Assembly: GCA_019744775.1 (NCBI GenBank)
Contig: JAIETZ010000001.1
Coordinates: 620,001-684,000 of the forward strand
Length of the DNA stretch: 64,000 nucleotides
DNA from: Candidatus Obscuribacterales bacterium
GTDB lineage: Bacteria; Cyanobacteriota; Vampirovibrionia; Obscuribacterales; Obscuribacteraceae
Direction of reading: 5' to 3'
Part shown: positions 34,057-46,800 of the stretch, piece by piece
Position numbering within the stretch: position 1 is the stretch's first letter
How the letters are laid out: every line of letters begins with the position of its first letter
Program-made: the position numbers and the translations under genes
The notes under the pieces: model-generated
The model's database searches: none
The model's input: the letters and a program-made list of their open reading frames with translations, nothing else
What the model was told of the DNA's origin: nothing

Positions 34057-34308
34057 GTGCCAAGAATTAAGTCAGCTAAAAAGCGTGTAGAAGTTGCCGA
34101 GCGCAACCGCGAGCGTAATCGCTCCTGGAAAGCAGCCGTTAGAACCGCTGCCACTCAAGTAGAAAAGTCAGCCGATGACAAGAAAGCTGGTCAGACAGCT
34201 CTCACAAGCGCTTACAGCGTTATTGACCGCGCAGTTAGCAAGGGCATCTTGCATAAGAACACAGCAGCCAGAAAGAAGTCTCAACTGGCTAAAAAAATCG
34301 CCCCGTAA
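34057..34308 (+). CDS. rpsT: 30S ribosomal protein S20 (bS20)
   Basis: 83 residues from a GTG start, a small basic all-helical protein that binds 16S rRNA early in 30S assembly. The sequence MPRIKSAKKRVEVAERNRER, followed by NRSWKAAVRTAA, and the terminal HKNTAARKKSQLAKKI are diagnostic of bS20. The length is normal (about 85). GTG is supported by AGGGAAGGG upstream and by the family N-terminus. It stands alone, 125 bases before murC. Confidence 0.96.
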   Translation: MPRIKSAKKRVEVAERNRERNRSWKAAVRTAATQVEKSADDKKAGQTALTSAYSVIDRAVSKGILHKNTAARKKSQLAKKIAP

Positions 34309-34433
34309 GCTAATTCCAGCAGTAAATTCGTTACGATTCAGTTATATTAATGTGCAGTAAGGAAAGCTGCGCATTTTCAAGCAGCCTGAATCTTGGATAA
34401 CGGTTTACTACGGATTTACTACGAGGGTCCCCC

Positions 34434-35891
34434 GTGAACGTCAAATCGACTACGCACTTGGTTGAAGCTCAAACCCTGAATTTGGAAACAATCACCGGCT
34501 GTGTCCACCTGGTTGGCATAGGCGGCATAGGCATGTCGGCAATAGCGCGCCTGCTCCTGGCTAAAGGAATAAAAGTATCCGGCTCGGACAAAGAAAAAAG
34601 TGCGATTACCGACGAACTGGAAAAGCTCGGTGCCCGTATTTGCCTTGGGCACAAGGCAGAAAATATCGACGGCGTTGATCTTGTTGTTGTCTCAACTGCC
34701 ATCAACACAGAAAATCCGGAATTGTCCCTTGCCCTCAAAAAGAATCTTCCTGTTTGGCACCGCTCGAAGCTGCTTGCTTATCTAGGCAAAGACAGCCGCG
34801 TCATCGCCATCTCCGGCACTCACGGTAAAACAAGCACTACAGGCATGGTCGCTCAAGTGCTTCTCCATGGAAAGCTTGATCCTACTGTTGTCGTCGGCGG
34901 CATTTTTTCCAAGATTGGTTCAAACGCTTGCTTAGGCAAGGGTGATTATCTGGTTGAAGAATGCGACGAATCAGATGGCACGCACGCAAAGACAGATTCA
35001 TATCTTTCCCTCATCACAAACATCGAAGCCGATCATTTGGAAAACTATCCTGGCGGAATAGAACAAATCCGTGAGGAAATGGTGACCTTCGCCAACAAAA
35101 GTAGTTTCGCCACAATACTCTGCCAGGATGATGCCGGGTGTCGCCTTATTCGCGACCGCATCAACGGCAAAGTAATTACTTACGGTAGCGCTAAATTCTC
35201 TCGTGATGCAGACTACCGCTATGAGAGCCTGCCTGGATTTGGTCTCAAGGTTTGGCACAAATCAAAAGAACTTGGCGAAATAAATCTGCAAGTGCCTGGC
35301 GAACACAACAAACTAAACGCACTTTCTGCAGTGGTTGTCGGTAATGAATTAGGCATTCCTTTTGCATTGATTGCAGAAGCGCTGGGAAGCTTTACCGGTG
35401 TCGGCAGAAGATTTCAGATAATCGGCTCGACAAACGAAGTAATCGTCATAGACGACTACGCCCATCACCCAACAGAAGTTGTGGCAACTCTACAAGCAGC
35501 TCGCTCGTACAAATTATTGGCACACCAAAATGCTGCACCAAAAGGACGTATCGTCGCTGTCTTCCAGCCGCACCAGCCAGGACGTCTTCGCGATTTCTGG
35601 AATGAGTTTTGTCAGGCATTTGAATTTGCCGACCTGGTCTTGATATCTGATGTTTACATTGCACGTGGCGGAGCCATTGAAGGTATCAACTCTGAAAAGC
35701 TTGCAGCATCAATAACACATCCTCATGTCTTCTACCTGCCAGGGGCAACAAATAGCCTTGCTCAACAAATTGTTCCTCATCTTATGCCTGGAGATTTGGT
35801 AATAACCATGGGCGCCGGTGATATAACTAAGGTGGGTTCCGAGATCCTGGCACTGGCCAGGCAGGGTCTTGTTCATGGAAGAAGTAACTAA
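34434..35891 (+). CDS. murC: UDP-N-acetylmuramate--L-alanine ligase
   Basis: Adds L-alanine to UDP-MurNAc using ATP in the cytoplasmic steps of peptidoglycan synthesis. 485 residues. Visible: the N-terminal Rossmann HLVGIGGIGMSAIARLL, the Mur-ligase P-loop AISGTHGKTSTTG, LVEECDESDGT, ITNIEADHLENY, GEHNKLNALSAV, and the DDYAHHPTEV motif specific to MurC. GTG start at 34434; the alternative frame start would lose the Rossmann strand. It overlaps murB by 17 bases. With murB and ddl it forms a murC-murB-ddl operon as in cyanobacteria and many other bacteria. Confidence 0.97.
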   Translation: MNVKSTTHLVEAQTLNLETITGCVHLVGIGGIGMSAIARLLLAKGIKVSGSDKEKSAITDELEKLGARICLGHKAENIDGVDLVVVSTAINTENPELSLALKKNLPVWHRSKLLAYLGKDSRVIAISGTHGKTSTTGMVAQVLLHGKLDPTVVVGGIFSKIGSNACLGKGDYLVEECDESDGTHAKTDSYLSLITNIEADHLENYPGGIEQIREEMVTFANKSSFATILCQDDAGCRLIRDRINGKVITYGSAKFSRDADYRYESLPGFGLKVWHKSKELGEINLQVPGEHNKLNALSAVVVGNELGIPFALIAEALGSFTGVGRRFQIIGSTNEVIVIDDYAHHPTEVVATLQAARSYKLLAHQNAAPKGRIVAVFQPHQPGRLRDFWNEFCQAFEFADLVLISDVYIARGGAIEGINSEKLAASITHPHVFYLPGATNSLAQQIVPHLMPGDLVITMGAGDITKVGSEILALARQGLVHGRSN

Positions 35892-36783
35892 CGCACCGCT
35901 ATACCGCTTTACGACACTAAAAATTGGTGGCGAAGCTGGGCGCCTGTGCAATCCCTCAAGCATTGAAGAAACAATTGAATTGCTTGATCGCTTGCGCAAA
36001 ACAGGCGAACCCTGGCACGTAATTGGCGGCGGCTCCAACTTACTAGTCTCATCCGAGGGTGTTGAAGGTACTGTCATTCGCACAGCACTTATCACCGAAA
36101 TAAAACAGCTTGACGATACTCTTATTGAAGCCGGGGCGGGCGCAAGACTACCGCACTTAGCAAAGCATGCAGCAAAGCTTGGACTGTCAGGTCTGGAATT
36201 TGCCGTAGGCATCCCCGGCACCGTCGGCGGCGCTGTCGTCATGAATGCTGGAGCTCATGGAAGTTGCACAGCGAATATACTTGAGTCAGTGACTGTTTTC
36301 GATACTAAGAAATGGCAGCTGGTCACATTGAGCAATGCCGACTTGAATTTTGCCTATCGCAAATCTGAGATTGATCCTGAGTCGCAAATTGTATTGTCCG
36401 CACGTTTTCGCCTACCAAAAGGTGAAGCAGCGGCCATTATTGAACAGACTCAACACAACGAAGATTACCGATGGAAAACGCAACCTCTTTCGTGGCCAAA
36501 CGGTGGAAGCACATTCACTAATCCGCTTCCAGACAAAACTGCCGGCTACCTATTGGAACAAGTAGGCGCAAAGGAATTCCGCGAAGGTGCAGCTGCTGTC
36601 TCGGAAATCCATGCCAACTTCATCATCAACCTAGGCGGAGCAACATCAAAAGAAGTAACTAATTTACTCATGCGCATGCAAGACTCCGTATACAATAAAT
36701 TCGACATTCGCCTGCATCCTGAATGGAAGCGCTTGGGCAAATTCACTAAACAAGAACTTGGCATTTGGAACGGTACACACTAA
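35875..36783 (+). CDS. murB: UDP-N-acetylenolpyruvoylglucosamine reductase
   Basis: FAD enzyme that reduces UDP-GlcNAc-enolpyruvate to UDP-MurNAc with NADPH. 302 residues from the ATG at 35875, with GCAGGG 8 bases upstream (a TTG at 35869 would add two residues). Visible: the FAD-binding TTLKIGGEAG and VIGGGSNLLVSSEGVEG, GLEFAVGIPGTVGGAVVMNAGAHG (type I insertion and active-site region), FAYRKSEI, and the WPNGGSTFTNP segment with the catalytic Ser. The terminal HPEWKRLG holds a conserved Glu region. It overlaps murC by 17 bases and ends 13 bases before ddl. Confidence 0.97.
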   Translation: MEEVTNAPLYRFTTLKIGGEAGRLCNPSSIEETIELLDRLRKTGEPWHVIGGGSNLLVSSEGVEGTVIRTALITEIKQLDDTLIEAGAGARLPHLAKHAAKLGLSGLEFAVGIPGTVGGAVVMNAGAHGSCTANILESVTVFDTKKWQLVTLSNADLNFAYRKSEIDPESQIVLSARFRLPKGEAAAIIEQTQHNEDYRWKTQPLSWPNGGSTFTNPLPDKTAGYLLEQVGAKEFREGAAAVSEIHANFIINLGGATSKEVTNLLMRMQDSVYNKFDIRLHPEWKRLGKFTKQELGIWNGTH

Positions 36784-36796
36784 TAAAGGAAATGAT

Positions 36797-37891
36797 ATGA
36801 GCAAGTTGCGAGTGGCGGTATTATTCGGTGGCAGATCTGCAGAGCACGAAGTATCTTTGCAGTCAGCAAAGAGCATCATTGAAGCACTCGACAAAAACAA
36901 ATACGAAGTTGTCCTCATTGGCATTAACAAAGAAGGACAATGGTTTCTCAATGAAAGCTCGCATTTTCTCTTGAATGCCGACAATCCAAAACTGATCAAA
37001 CTAAATGGCGCCAACAAAGCTGTCACTCTTGTTCCTTATCAAAAAGATCAGCCGTTAATTGGCATAGGCGACGAAACAGCCAAAGCAGTTGATGTTGTCT
37101 TCCCAGTTTTGCACGGACCCTATGGCGAAGACGGCACTATTCAAGGACTACTCAAACTAGCGAATATTCCTTATGTCGGTCCGGATGTCTTAGGCTCAGC
37201 AATAGGCATGGACAAAGACGTCACCAAGCGCTTGTTGCGTGACGCTGGAATTCCAATCGGCAAATTCCTGACTTTCACGAAATCACAAGCTGATTCCCTA
37301 CATTTCCAAGACATCGTCAAAGATCTTGGTCTGCCGCTATTCATCAAACCGGCAAATCTCGGCTCCTCCGTCGGAGTGCACAAAGTAAAGACAGAAGACC
37401 AATTCAAGCTCGCAGTAAAAGATGCGTGGAGCTACGATAACAAAATAATCATCGAAGAATTCATCAAGGGTCGTGAAATAGAGTGCTCCGTACTGGGCAA
37501 CAGCGACCCAATCGCTTCATTGCCTGGAGAAGTAATTCCACAAACGGACTTCTATTCTTACGAAGCTAAATACATTGACGAAAAAGGTGCCATTCTAAAA
37601 ATTCCAGCCGAGCTCCCACCAGAGATAGTCAAGAAAGTTCAGAAGCTGACTGTTGAGACCTTCAAGGCATTGTGCTGCGAAGGAATGTCGCGTGTAGACT
37701 TCTTCCTCACAGAAGACAATCGCTTGCTGGTCAATGAAATCAACACAATCCCAGGCTTCACCAAAGTAAGTCAGTATCCCAAGCTCTGGGAAGCAACAGG
37801 AATTCCATACAGCGAACTTCTGGACATGCTTATTCAACTTGCCCTTGAACGCGCCAAAAGAGACAACAAGCAAATTGCTGTCAAAGCCTGA
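36797..37891 (+). CDS. ddl: D-alanine--D-alanine ligase
   Basis: ATP-grasp enzyme that makes the D-Ala-D-Ala dipeptide for peptidoglycan. 364 residues from the ATG at 36797, with AAAGGAAAT directly upstream; an earlier in-frame ATG inside murB is not used. Visible: VAVLFGGRSAEHEVSLQSA, VFPVLHGPYGEDGTIQGLL, PYVGPDVLGSAIGMDKDVTK, LPLFIKPANLGSSVGVHKV, IIEEFIKGREIECSVLGN, and NEINTIPGFTKVSQYPKLWE (metal site). This is the longer class of Ddl. Its TGA is followed without a gap by the stop of the opposite-strand giant gene (37892). Confidence 0.97.
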   Translation: MSKLRVAVLFGGRSAEHEVSLQSAKSIIEALDKNKYEVVLIGINKEGQWFLNESSHFLLNADNPKLIKLNGANKAVTLVPYQKDQPLIGIGDETAKAVDVVFPVLHGPYGEDGTIQGLLKLANIPYVGPDVLGSAIGMDKDVTKRLLRDAGIPIGKFLTFTKSQADSLHFQDIVKDLGLPLFIKPANLGSSVGVHKVKTEDQFKLAVKDAWSYDNKIIIEEFIKGREIECSVLGNSDPIASLPGEVIPQTDFYSYEAKYIDEKGAILKIPAELPPEIVKKVQKLTVETFKALCCEGMSRVDFFLTEDNRLLVNEINTIPGFTKVSQYPKLWEATGIPYSELLDMLIQLALERAKRDNKQIAVKA

Positions 37892-40800
37892 TTAGTTATT
37901 CGCCGATGTTTTGAACGGGCCGGACTTAGACGGCAACATAGTCAAAATAACAGCTTGCTTGATCATACGCTGCACCAGCCTTCTATCATCCGGGTTGTCA
38001 GAGGAAAGCATGCGCTTCACAGGCTGAACGCTCATCATTACAGAAGGCAGCGAAAAGTCAGCTGAATAGGCGCGAATGTCGCTTGCCACCATATGTGCGC
38101 GTGCATTTTTGTAACCTATTAACTTTGATGGATTCACACGATCAAAATCCGCATCAAGCTGCCTGGTCAACACTACTTGCCTGCCTGGCGACAAGGTAAT
38201 TACTTTATTGCCTGACTTTACACGCACACGGGCATGCGGCCCATCATTGATATCAAAGACCGCAACATCATGTCCGGTTTCCATTACAAGCACCGACGCA
38301 CCGTTAGGCACTTGGACTTCGCCCTCTTGAACTTGTACATTGATGTCGTTTTGAGGCTGGAAGAAAAAATTACCCTTTTGTAAAACGCATAAATTGGCCG
38401 TGCTTTGTGAGCCGAGAATAGCTCCATGTGAGTGCATTTCATTTACGACGTCAGAATTAAAATCACTGGCATTGCAATAAGCAAAGCTCTGCCCAAGCGC
38501 TTCACTGTCTAAGGGAGGGGTCGACTGCGGGTTTAAACTATTAGCAGTAAGATCTTCTATATCGATATTATTCAAAGAATTGCGTGACGCCCATTTAACA
38601 TCTTGGTTGATCTGCGAACCTGCCTGAAAGAAATTTATGTTCGAATTTTGTACCTGCTGAATGGCACTACTGTCCTGTCCATTAAGCACGTTCAAGTCCG
38701 AATTTGCAAACGAAACTAACGCGAAAGGATTCGTCGTCATAGCAGGAACCCCAGGAATCGAAGGCGCAGGAGGAGTCGGCGGCGGACCATTGACGATGAA
38801 ATTCGGATTGGTAGCACTAAGGCTCGGCGTATAGAGATAAATCGGACTATTGCTTGCCCCTATCGTTCCTCCCGGAGCAGAAAGTATAATATTGCTAGCG
38901 ATAAGCGAAGACATACCGGAATGTGCCGGCAAATTTACAATATTTTGCGCCGACAAGTTAATACTTTGCCCAGGCGTTCCAATAGTCGAGCTTGAGTTGG
39001 AAACAAGGCCATTCAGGAAAAGAGTTCCCGATCCATTAACTGAAATATTCAGCTGAGTAGAATCACCAATAACCGAAGAATCAAGTATTAGATCACCTTG
39101 CTGCAATAAGTATACATTTCCATTGGTGGCAAAATGAAGATGAGATGCTTCAATGCTTAAGGCAATGCCACCGGACACCGGATCAGAGCCAATATTGCCT
39201 GCAGTTGTTATAAGTGTTATTGATGGGCTTAGCAGTGTTACCAATGAGGACGTTGCTCTAATGTCCCCCCCTGCGCTCAATGTAACTGCGCCGCCTAAAC
39301 CTGCGTCGTAAGCCTTAACATTGCCACCAAGCGTAATCACTCCATAAGCCGAAATGAATACATTGCCTGCCGCGCCACCGTTGGCAGAGGTGTCAATCGC
39401 GCCAACCGTAACAGAGCTGTTGCTAGACAGTAGAAAGACTGTACCGCCTGCGCCTGTGCCGGTGTTAGAAGTGTCGATTGTTTGTGTACTCAAAGATTCA
39501 TAAGCCGCAATAGTTACATTACCTGCTGCGGCGGCTCCGCCCGCGACAGAGGTATCAATCCCGCCAGTGGTGACAGAGCCATTGGTTGATATTAGAGTAA
39601 CCGTGCCGCCTGATCCTGTGCCTGAGTTAGAAGCGTTAATAGTTCCGCCGGCAGTGATATCTCCATAAAACGAAATGCTGACATTGCCGGCCGCCCCTGC
39701 ACCACTGCTGTATGTGTCAACACGTTGCATGGATATTGGGCCATCCTCAGAGACCAAATTAACATTGCCACCACTGATACTGCCATGAGTATCAACGCCG
39801 ATAGTATGGGTGAGCGTCAAACTTGCGAATGTCACAAGTGCCACACCATCAGCATTAGTGCCACTAGATGACTTTATAGCCCCTATTGTAATTGGAAGAA
39901 AAGCAGTCACAAAAAGCGGTGCTATCATTGATGAATTGCCGCCACTATCAATGGTCAGGACAGTGTCGCTGCCGGTTATCGATCCGTATCCCTTCGGATT
40001 ATAATTTGATGTTGGCCCTGAAATTCCAGTTACCGACACATTTATTGTTGTCGATGAACTTATCGACATTGGACCACTTGTATAGTTCGGATTTACCGAT
40101 GCTTGATTTCCCAAGCCCACATAGTTTGTTGAATATGTCCCCTGAGGGATATTAGATCCTTGAGCGGTTATTGTTCCATTGGTTGTAATTGTTCCTGGTG
40201 ATATCAGTATTACTTGCCCGGTCGCTGACCCATTACTACTGTTGTAAGCATTAATACTACCTGCAGTAATCGAGCTAGCTGTTTTCTTACCGGATGATAA
40301 AAATACTGACCCGGATTGTGCACCACTGCTTGCAACTGCAGCTGTGTTGGTCGTGTTTATGTTACCTACAACCAACGTCCCTAGAGAGGCTATCCCTACC
40401 GAGCCGCCTACTCCACTTTTCCCTGACGCGGTCGTTGTGATGGCTCCAATACTTGTAAGCGCGTTTGCAAAATCATCTGACACTACTAATACAGACCCAC
40501 CAGCAGTTGACCCAGAAGTGTTCAAGTTTCCCATTTCAATGGAATAGTGTCCATTATCAAAGGAAGAGGCAGCAACAATATTACCGCCAATAAAACCAGC
40601 ACTTGAGGTGTCGACATCGTCGGTCTTCATTGCTACTGCCCTCAATAAGGTAACGTTGCCGCCTGAGCCTGCGCCATGGTGATAAGCTTTAATCTTTCCC
40701 GTAAAAATATATTTATAGGCCGAGATTGCCACATTGCCTGCCGGCGCCGAACCGCTTGTGGCATAGGTGTCGATCTCGCCGATTGTAATATCAGCAGCAT

Positions 40801-43800
40801 TTGCTGTTAAGGTAACTGAGCCGCCTAAGCCTGCGCCGGCGTTAGAAGCATTAATTGCTTGCCCGTTCGTACTGATACCTGAGGCGGCCAATATATTTAC
40901 ATTGCCCGCTGCTGCAAATGAGTTCGCGCTGCCAACGTCGGTGCGGATCCCGCCAGTTTTGATAGATCCAGTACCTGATGATGTTAGGGTAACTGTGCCG
41001 CCTGCACCTATGCCGCCGTTATAAGCATTTACCATATGCTGATTCGTACTGATAGCTCCATAAGCCGAAATAGTTACATTACCTGCGGCCGCCAAACCGC
41101 GTGTGACATGGGTGTCGATCTCACCAGTTGTAACAGAACCAGTGAGTGACAAAAGTGTGGCATTGCCGGCCTTCGTGCTATTGGAATTAAAAGTATTAAT
41201 TGTGCCAGTGCCAATAGATTGAATGGATGTGACATTCAGGTTTGCACCATTTGTATTAATATCACTCAAGCTCACTTGATTAGCAATCATGGTTATACTT
41301 CCAGTTTTGCTGGTGTAAGTGGTGGCACTGTTCACTGATACTGTCTTTGTGATCAAGAAAAAATTGGCTCGACCCGTGCTGTCATTAATTGTCCCCAGGG
41401 AGCTGACGGCACCGTGCACTACAACAGGTACAAGATCACTGAAGGCAATGACATTTCCACTGGTGCCTGCGTCATTGGCAAGTGTTACTGTGCCGCTATT
41501 TTTAAACGACGCAAATCCGCCGCCTGGAATCATTGCCGGTGTAATTGTGGCTGTTGCACTGTTGGTAAAGGACTGCGGCAATATATTAACGGCACTTGTG
41601 TAGGTTCCAGTTGCATAAATGTGCCCGTTATCCACTGAAAGCGTGCCACCATCTGTAAATGATTGGACCGTAATAATTCCACTGGTTGCCGCTGTTGCTA
41701 ACAAAGCACCACCGCCTAGGTTTATCGCACCTGTTGCTATTGCCCCGGTACCGGTATTGCCTGAGCTCAAAAATACTGACCCGCTGAGAGTGCCAGAGGT
41801 TGTGGCAGAAGTTATGATAGTACCCAAACCAATAGTGTTACCACTAATCAAAGCAACAGAGCCACCGGCACCAGTACCTGTGTTATCAGTGGCAATGGCA
41901 CCAGTTACAGTAATAGCTCCGGAAGCCAAGACAATTACATTACCGGCAGGTGCCGAGCCGCCACTGACACTGGTGTCGATCCCGCCAATTGATGCAGAGC
42001 CATTAATTGTTGTTAGAGTGACCGCGCCACCTGCTCCGGTGCCACCGTTAGAGGAATTAATCGCTGCGCCGACAGTAATAGATCCATTAGCCTGGATAGT
42101 CACAGTGCCGGATACCGCCGACCCGCCGCTAACATAGGTGTCGATCCCGCCAGTAGCAACAGAACCATTGCTAGAAATTAGAAAAACTGTGCCGCCTATG
42201 CCTGTGCCACCGTTATGAGCATTAATTGCATTGTTATTCGTGTTAATGGCTCCGTTAGTTGAGATAATCACATTACCGGCTGCCCCCGAACCACTTGTGA
42301 CATATGTATCAATTTCATGGGTTGTAACTGACCCAGTGTTTGCTGTTAGAGTAACTGTGCCGCCCACGCCTGTACCGCTGTTAGAAGCGTTAATCGTTCC
42401 GCCGGCGGCAATAGTTCCATAAGCCGAGATAGATACAGCACCTACTGCTGTCGAACCGCCACTTACATGGGTGTTGACCTCACCGGTTGTAACTGACCCA
42501 GTGCTGGATGCTAAAGTAACCGTGCCGCCGTTAGTAGCCTCAATCTTGCCCGCATTAACGGCTCCGTAAGCGTAGAGATTTACATTCCCCGATATCGTCG
42601 AACCAACACTGACATTGGCGTCGATCTCGCCAGTCGTAATTAAGGCACCTGATAACAGCGTGACCATGCTCCCTGCGCCTGCGCCGGCGTTAGAAGCCTT
42701 AATGTCTCCGGTAGTAATAGATCCATAGGTCGAGATAGTTACATAGCCGGCTGTCAGCAAATTGCTGGTGAAATCGGTGTTGATCTCACCGGTTATAACT
42801 GAGCCATTACTGGATGTTAGAGTGGCTATGCCGCCTGTGCCATGGCCTGCGTTAGAAGCATTGATCTTTCCTAAGACAGCAATAGTTCCTGAAGCCGTAA
42901 TAACGACATTACCGGCTGCCGCTAATGATGACGCATTCTGGACGTTCGTATCTATTTCTCCGGTTATAACAGAACTATTGCTTGACGTTAGAGTAACCGT
43001 ACCGCCTAAACCTGTGCCACTGTTGCTAGCTACAATGGGACCCGCGCTCGTGTTAACAGCTCCAAAAGCCGAGATAGTTACACTGCCTGCTGCTGCCGAA
43101 CCGCCACTGACGGAGGTGTTGATGGTGGGGACCAAGCTGAGAAATCCGCCAGTTGTAACGGAGCTACTGTTTGAAATTAGAGTGACTGTGCCGCCTGAAC
43201 CCGTCCCTGAGTTAGAAGCGTTAATCGTTCCACCGACAGTAATAGCTCCATTACTCGCCATACTAACAGAACCTGCCGCCCCTGCACCACTGCTTTCTGT
43301 CTCAATACCGACAAGAGATATCTGTCCGGCAACAGCGAGCAAATTAATATTGCCACCACTGGTAGTGCCAACCGTGTTGACACCAACAGCTCCACTCAGC
43401 GCTATATCTCCAAACGCTACCAATGCCACCCCATCAGCCTGGGTGCCACTATTTGAATTTATAGACGCAATTGAAACATCTCCCAGACAAAGAAGCGGTG
43501 CTAACAATGATGAATTGCCGCCACTATTAATGGTCAATTGAGTGCTGCCGCCACTCATTGATGAATAGCCTTGCGGGTTATAATTTGAGAATAACCCTGA
43601 TATTCCGGTTACCGATACATTTATGGTTGTAGATGAACTTATCGATGTCGTAAAACTTATATGAATCGGATTTACAGAGCTGTTGCCCGCAGAAGTCGTT
43701 ATTGTGCCTGGAATAATACCTCCTGATGCGATAAGTATTACTTGTCCTGACGCTGATCCATTTAAATTGTACGCTTTAATATCGCCTGCTAAAATCGCAT

Positions 43801-46800
43801 CGATAGCAGTGCTGCCGGATGACAAAAATACCGACCCTGATTGTGCGCCACTGCTTGCAATTGCAGCTGTGTTGGTCGTGTCAATGTTGCCTACCTCCAA
43901 CGCCCCTAGTGTAGCTATCCCTACTGATCCGCCTACTCCACTTTGTCCTGAAGCTTGCGTTGTGATGGTACCAATAGCTGTCCCCATAGAATTTTTGGAT
44001 ACTACTAATACAGATCCGCCAGCAGCTGACCCCGAAGTATTCAGGTTTTCCATTGCTATGGAATATAAGCCATTATCACCACCAGCAGCAACAGCAATAG
44101 TGCCGCCAACAAAACCAGCACTTGAGGTGTCGACGTCGCCTATGAGAGTCACTGCTCCTGCACGACTCAATAAGGCAACATTCCCGCCTGAGCCTGTGCC
44201 TTTGCTGGAAGCATCAATCGCTTTGGTTTCCAAAAGTAGTCCAGCGATACTAATAGATCCATAGGCTGAAATATCTACATCGCCTGCTGCCACCGAACCT
44301 AAACCGACATGGGTGTCGATCCCACCGGTTGAAATACTACCTCCAGCCGATGTTAAGGACACTGTGCCAGCGCTGCCTGTGCCCTGGTTAAAAGCTTGAA
44401 TTGGCCACAGGTTCGTAGTAATATCTCCAGCAGCTGAAATAATTACATCACCTGCCTCCACAGTGTTGCCGACACCCGTGAAAAGCCATGCAGCTGACAC
44501 AGCGCCATGGCTTGATATAAGAGTAATTGTGCCACCTGTGCCTGGCCCGGCATTGTATGTCCAAATTGGCTGGTCGTTCATATTAATATCGCCGTAAGCT
44601 GAGATAGTTACATTACTGGTTGCTATCAAACCACCGTAGGCAGTAGCGATGATACCATTAGTAGAGACAGAGCCATTGCTTGATGTTAATGCAACCGCAC
44701 CGCTTGTACCTGTGCCGCCGTTGGAAGTATCAATGGCTTTGCTTATATTAATAGCTCCATAAGCCGAAATAGTTACATCGCCGCCGTTTCCTGCACCACC
44801 CACGACATGTGTATCGATTGTGCCGGTTGAGATAGAGATAGAGCTAGTGCTTGACGTTACAGTAACCGCGCCGCCTGTGCCTGAGCCTTGACCGGTGTTA
44901 TAAGCCTTAATGCCTCCGGCAGTGATAGATCTATAGGCCGAGATAGTTACATTACCTGCTCCTGGAGCGCTTTCGACATAGGTGTCGATCTCGCCAGTCG
45001 TAATAGAGCTGTTGCTAGACGTTAAAAGGACCGTGCCGCCTGCACCAACGCCTGTGCCTAAGTTAGAAGCATTAATGGCATTAATGCTCATAGCTCCGAA
45101 AGTTGCGATAGTTACACTACCTGCTGCAGCTGTTGCACCAGCGACAGTGGTGTTGATCCCGCCAGTTGCAATAGAATTATCAGTTGAAGCGAGGAAGACT
45201 GTGCCGCCTGCACCTGTGCCTGAGTTAGAAGCGTTAATTGTTCCTGTGACAGGAATAGCTGCCCAAGCGGAGATATTGATAGAGCCTGCCGCCCCAGAGC
45301 CACTGCTATTTGTGGCAATACTTGTAATGGATATTTGTCCAGCCGAAGACTGCATAGTGACATTGCCACCACTGGTGCTGCCGGCTGCGTTGATGCCTAC
45401 CGTGTCGCTGAGCGTCAAATTTCCAAATACCAACAGTGCTATGCCATCAGCCGCAGTATGACTTTTTGAATTTATAGACTTTATTGTCATTGGAACAAAA
45501 GCAGTAAAGACAAGCGGTGCTAACAACGATGAATTGCCGCCACTATCAATGGTCAACACAGTGTCGTTACCGCTTAGAGCTGCATATCCACTCGGATTAT
45601 AATTTGACGACGGCCCTGATATTCCAGTTACCGACACATTTATGGTTGTAGATGAAGTTATTGATAATAAATTGTTCGTATAATTCGGGTTCACCGATGC
45701 AACACTCCCGCTCACGACATTTGATGAAAATGTCTGCGCAGAGATTGTGCCAGCTGAAGTAGTTATGGCGCCATAAGTTGTAATAGTTCCTGATGCGATG
45801 AGTATTACTTGTCCGGTCGCTGATCCATTTGCTGAGTTGTATGCGTTGATGACGTCTGCAGCAATCGCGTTATTGTTTTTGCTACCGGATGATAAAAATA
45901 CCGACCCTGATTGTGCTCCACTGCTTGTAACTGCAGCCGTGTTGGTCGTGTCTATGGCCCCGACTGCCACGGTCCCTAGTCCGGATATTCCTACTGCTCC
46001 ACCAACTCCATTTGGTCCTGTCGCTTGCGCTGTGATGGTACCAACAAGCAGAGGCTTCGCCCCAAAATCATCACCAACTAACATGATGGAGCCGGCAGTC
46101 GTGAACCCAGAAGTTTTCAAATCTCCCATTACAAGGGTATAGACACCATTATCACCGACAGCTCCGGCAATAATAGAGCCGCCGGCAGAGCCCGTACTTG
46201 AGGTGTCGATATTTGCCGTACCCATTGCTGCCGCTCTTACCAAGGTAACACTGCCACCTGTGCCTGAGCCTGCATGAGAGGCGTTAATGTTGCCCGTATT
46301 GATTAATTGCAAAGCCGAAATAAACACATTGCCGGCCGGTGCCGAGCCACTTGCTACATGCGTGTCGATATCATTAGTTATAATCGAAAAGGTCTCTGAA
46401 GTTAGCATCAAGGTGCCGCCTCCGCCTGTGCCTGAGTTAGAAGCGCTAATTACTTGCCCGTTAGTTCTTATAGCTGAGGCAGACAAGATAGTTATATTGC
46501 CTGCGAATGCATTCGACGACGTGTTGTTGATGCTGGTTGAGATCTGTCCGGTTTCAACAGAGCCATTGCCGGAAATTGTTATATTAACCGTGCCGCCTAT
46601 TCCTGTGCCTGAGTTAGACGCGTTAATGGCTTGATAATTCACACTTTGATTATTCGTACTAATAGTTCCGTAAGCCGAGATAATTACATTGCCTGAGCCT
46701 CTCGAGCCACTTGTGACATTGGTATTCACCGCGTCAGTTGTAACAGAGCCAATGACTGACAAAAGCGAGGCGCTGCCGGCAACCGTGCCACCAGAATTAA

